From assembly GCA_018806915.1 (NCBI GenBank), contig JAGKQI010000010.1, positions 1-64,000 on the forward strand: a stretch of DNA of 64,000 nucleotides, given 5' to 3'. Origin of the DNA: Phytophthora colocasiae. Taxonomy: Eukaryota > Oomycota > Peronosporomycetes > Peronosporales > Peronosporaceae. Below are positions 62,291-64,000 of this stretch, piece after piece. Position 1 is the first letter of the stretch. The number at the start of each line of letters is the position of its first letter. Under the pieces are notes generated by a model, which did not search any database, had not been told where the DNA came from, and saw only the letters and a program-made list of their open reading frames with translations. The translations under genes were made by a program, and so were the position numbers.

Positions 62291-64000
62291 TGCTTCATTG
62301 GGAAGCATGGCCTTCGTGCTGATCCAGCAAAAGTCAAGGCCATTGTGGACTGGCCGGTTCCCTTGAACCAGAAGGACTTGCGTAAGTGGCTGGGCTTGGC
62401 CAACTACTTGCACAAGTACAGCGAGAACTACGCTGAGTTGGCTCGGCCACTGTCGGATCTCCTTAAGAAGGATGCCGAATGGGTATGGCGTGCTGAGCAC
62501 GAGAGTGCGTTCACTCGTATCAAGGATAGCCTGCTTCAGGCACCGATACTGGCGTTGCCAGACCCCGATCGTCCGTTCATCGTCGTCTGTGACGCCTCGG
62601 ACTTTGCCATCGGCAGTGCTTTGCTACAAGCGGACGCCGACGGGCGCGAACGCGTCATTGCGTTTGAGTCTCGGCAGCTCAAGGCTGCTGAGAAGAACTA
62701 TCCAGTTCATGACAAGGAGCTACTTGCGATGAAGTACGCTCTCGTCAAATTCAGGGTTCACCTGCTCGGCTCCAAGCCGTTTGTGATCTACACGGATCAT
62801 GCGTCACTACGCACAGCGACGCAGTCGCCTCACCTCTCGCAGAGGATGGCCCGATGGCTCTCCTTCTTTGCGGAGTATAACTTCGAGGTGAAGTACAAGC
62901 CTGGAAGGCAGAACGTCCTCGCTGACGCGTTATCACGTCGCCCGGACTATGAGTTATCTCATGTCACCTCGGTGACGTCGTCCGTGACGGACATGGTTCG
63001 AGCAGCGTACGCTCAGGACGACTCTTGTGTCGCGCTGCTTCAAGCTCTAGGGAGCGATGAGTTTAAGGACTCAAAGGTGACTCTGTCACGACGCCTGAAG
63101 GCGAGACTCCAACGCTATAGCCTGGGAGGCGGTCTGCTGTACTACAGCACGGGTCAGGATGACCCACCACGTGTGGTGGTTCCTCACGATGAGGACCTGA
63201 AGTATCGTATCCTCTATGAGGCCCACGACACGCCCACAAGCGGCCACCTCGGTCGCGAGAAGACCTACGGCTCGGTGAGCTCCATGTACTGGTGGCCGAA
63301 GATGTACAAGTGGGTCAGCACATATGTGCACACGTGCGAGACGTGTCAGCGGGTTAAACCCTCGCCGCATGCGGCAGCGCCTTTGGCGAGCTTGCCTGTA
63401 CCCTCTGGGTGTTGGCAGTCCATGAGTATGGACTTCGTGTTTGGCCTGCCGAAGGATACGGCAGGCAACACGGGCGTTGTGGTCTTCGTTGACCGTCTGA
63501 GCAAGATGGCTCACCTAGCGGCTGTGCCGGACACCGTCGATGGCGCTGGTACAGCGACGATCTTTATCGATCGGGTCTTCCGTCAGCATGGGCTGCCAGA
63601 GACCATTGTCTCGGATCGAGACCCCCGTTTTACGGGTCACTTCTGGACGTCCGTCTTCAAAGTGCTTGGCACTCGACTGGACATGTCCACGGCGGATCAT
63701 CCGCAGACCGACGGTCAGACTGAACGCGTGAACTGCGTTCTGGAGGACATCCTCCGCAGCGTATGCGCTGAAACGCCGAAGCGTTGGAGCGCTATGCTCC
63801 CTCTCGTTGAGTTCTCAATGAACAACGCGGTGCATGCCTCGACAGGCTTCACCCCGTTCTACGTGAACGGCCTTGCGCATCCGCGCGTCCCGCTCACTCC
63901 GCCACGCGGTAGCCTTGGGCTTGGTGGGGGAGAGGCTGTGCCGTCGCTCGACTCCGAGCTTGCTGATGTCAGCCCCCTTGCTGTTCGCAAGCAAGTCGAT
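62291..64000 (+). CDS. Gypsy RT tail, RNase H and integrase (partial at right edge)
   Basis: From TGCTTCATTGGG at 62291 an open frame gives the end of the RT palm/thumb (GLRADPAKVKAIVDWPVPLN, KWLGLANYLHKYSENYAELA). RNase H follows (CDASDFAIGSALLQADADG, DKELLAMKYALVKFRVHL, YTDHASLRTATQ, ADALSRRP). The integrase has the zinc module AHDTPTSGHLGREKTYGSV with CETCQRVK, and the core SMDFVFGLPKDTAGN, VSDRDPRFTGHFW and PQTDGQTERVNCVLED. It continues past the window. No stop is seen to 64000. Confidence 0.88.

Larger units (their letters stand above)
59051..64000 (+). mobile_element. Second Ty3/Gypsy element, RT core deleted, runs off the window
   Basis: 5' LTR about 59051-59471, gag 59529-60499 (frameshifted), protease to start of RT 60364-62290, then directly the end of RT, RNase H and integrase in another frame to the window edge. 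The 3' LTR lies outside. The primer-binding site probably starts TGGTAGCAC at 59474. Confidence 0.88.

Noticed and set aside
1..64000. tRNA, rRNA and small RNA genes
   Set aside because: Scanned by eye for A/B-box-like and rRNA-like sequences without a convincing hit; tRNAscan-SE or Infernal would be needed to exclude them.

Overview
The window looks like a repeat-rich stretch of an oomycete nuclear genome, probably Phytophthora or a close relative (Peronosporales). Evidence: spliceosomal introns of about 50-106 nt; a TKL-type kinase relic with the N-terminal helical region usual in oomycetes; a PDR-type ABCG transporter; two bZIP genes of the basic-region style common in oomycetes; an oomycete-like initiator (TCACTTTCATTTTGG) before a mitochondrial carrier gene; and Ty3/Gypsy, Ty1/Copia and hAT elements. 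The species cannot be read from the sequence. No rRNA, tRNA or CRISPR was recognised.

Layout. 1-16.0 kb holds seven recognisable eukaryotic genes, all broken by frameshifts or stops: a TKL kinase (-), a PP2A-family phosphatase (+), a BRM/SNF2 chromatin remodeller (-), mitoribosomal mS29/DAP3 (-), a calcineurin-B-like EF-hand protein (+), a kinase-PH-SAM protein (+) and an ARIADNE-type RBR ubiquitin ligase (-). Domain order is preserved in each, so this is either a decayed gene block or a stretch with many indel errors. 16.8-23.2 kb is a complete but frameshifted chromovirus (Ty3/Gypsy, - strand) with 509/510-bp LTRs and a 5-bp target duplication. 23.3-35.5 kb is mostly intact host genes: a mitochondrial carrier, a hypothetical protein, a 1014-residue double ATP-grasp protein, a helical-repeat protein, a TPR-like protein and an IQ protein that each contain an in-frame TAA, a membrane-anchored mitochondrial-type protein, and a COMM-domain protein with a frameshift.

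35.7-41.1 kb is a Ty1/Copia element (- strand) with identical 154-bp LTRs. 41.4-53.6 kb is a second host block: two related bZIP genes flank a PDR transporter split between opposite strands, a PDZ-tubby protein and a trypsin-fold protein whose expected serine is cysteine. The first bZIP is interrupted inside its basic region by a 911-bp hAT element with an 8-bp target duplication and a captured gene-like fragment. A 585-bp non-autonomous hAT element follows at 53.0 kb. 53.8-64.0 kb is nested Ty3/Gypsy material: one element stops after RNase H where another begins, and the second lacks its reverse-transcriptase core and runs off the right edge.

The host genes do not form a pathway. They are a syntenic mix of signalling, chromatin, mitochondrial, transport and transcription genes opened up by retroelements. 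The most unusual items are the PDZ-tubby fusion, the double ATP-grasp protein with a myristoylation-type N-terminus, the gene-carrying hAT element inside a bZIP gene, and the transporter split across strands.
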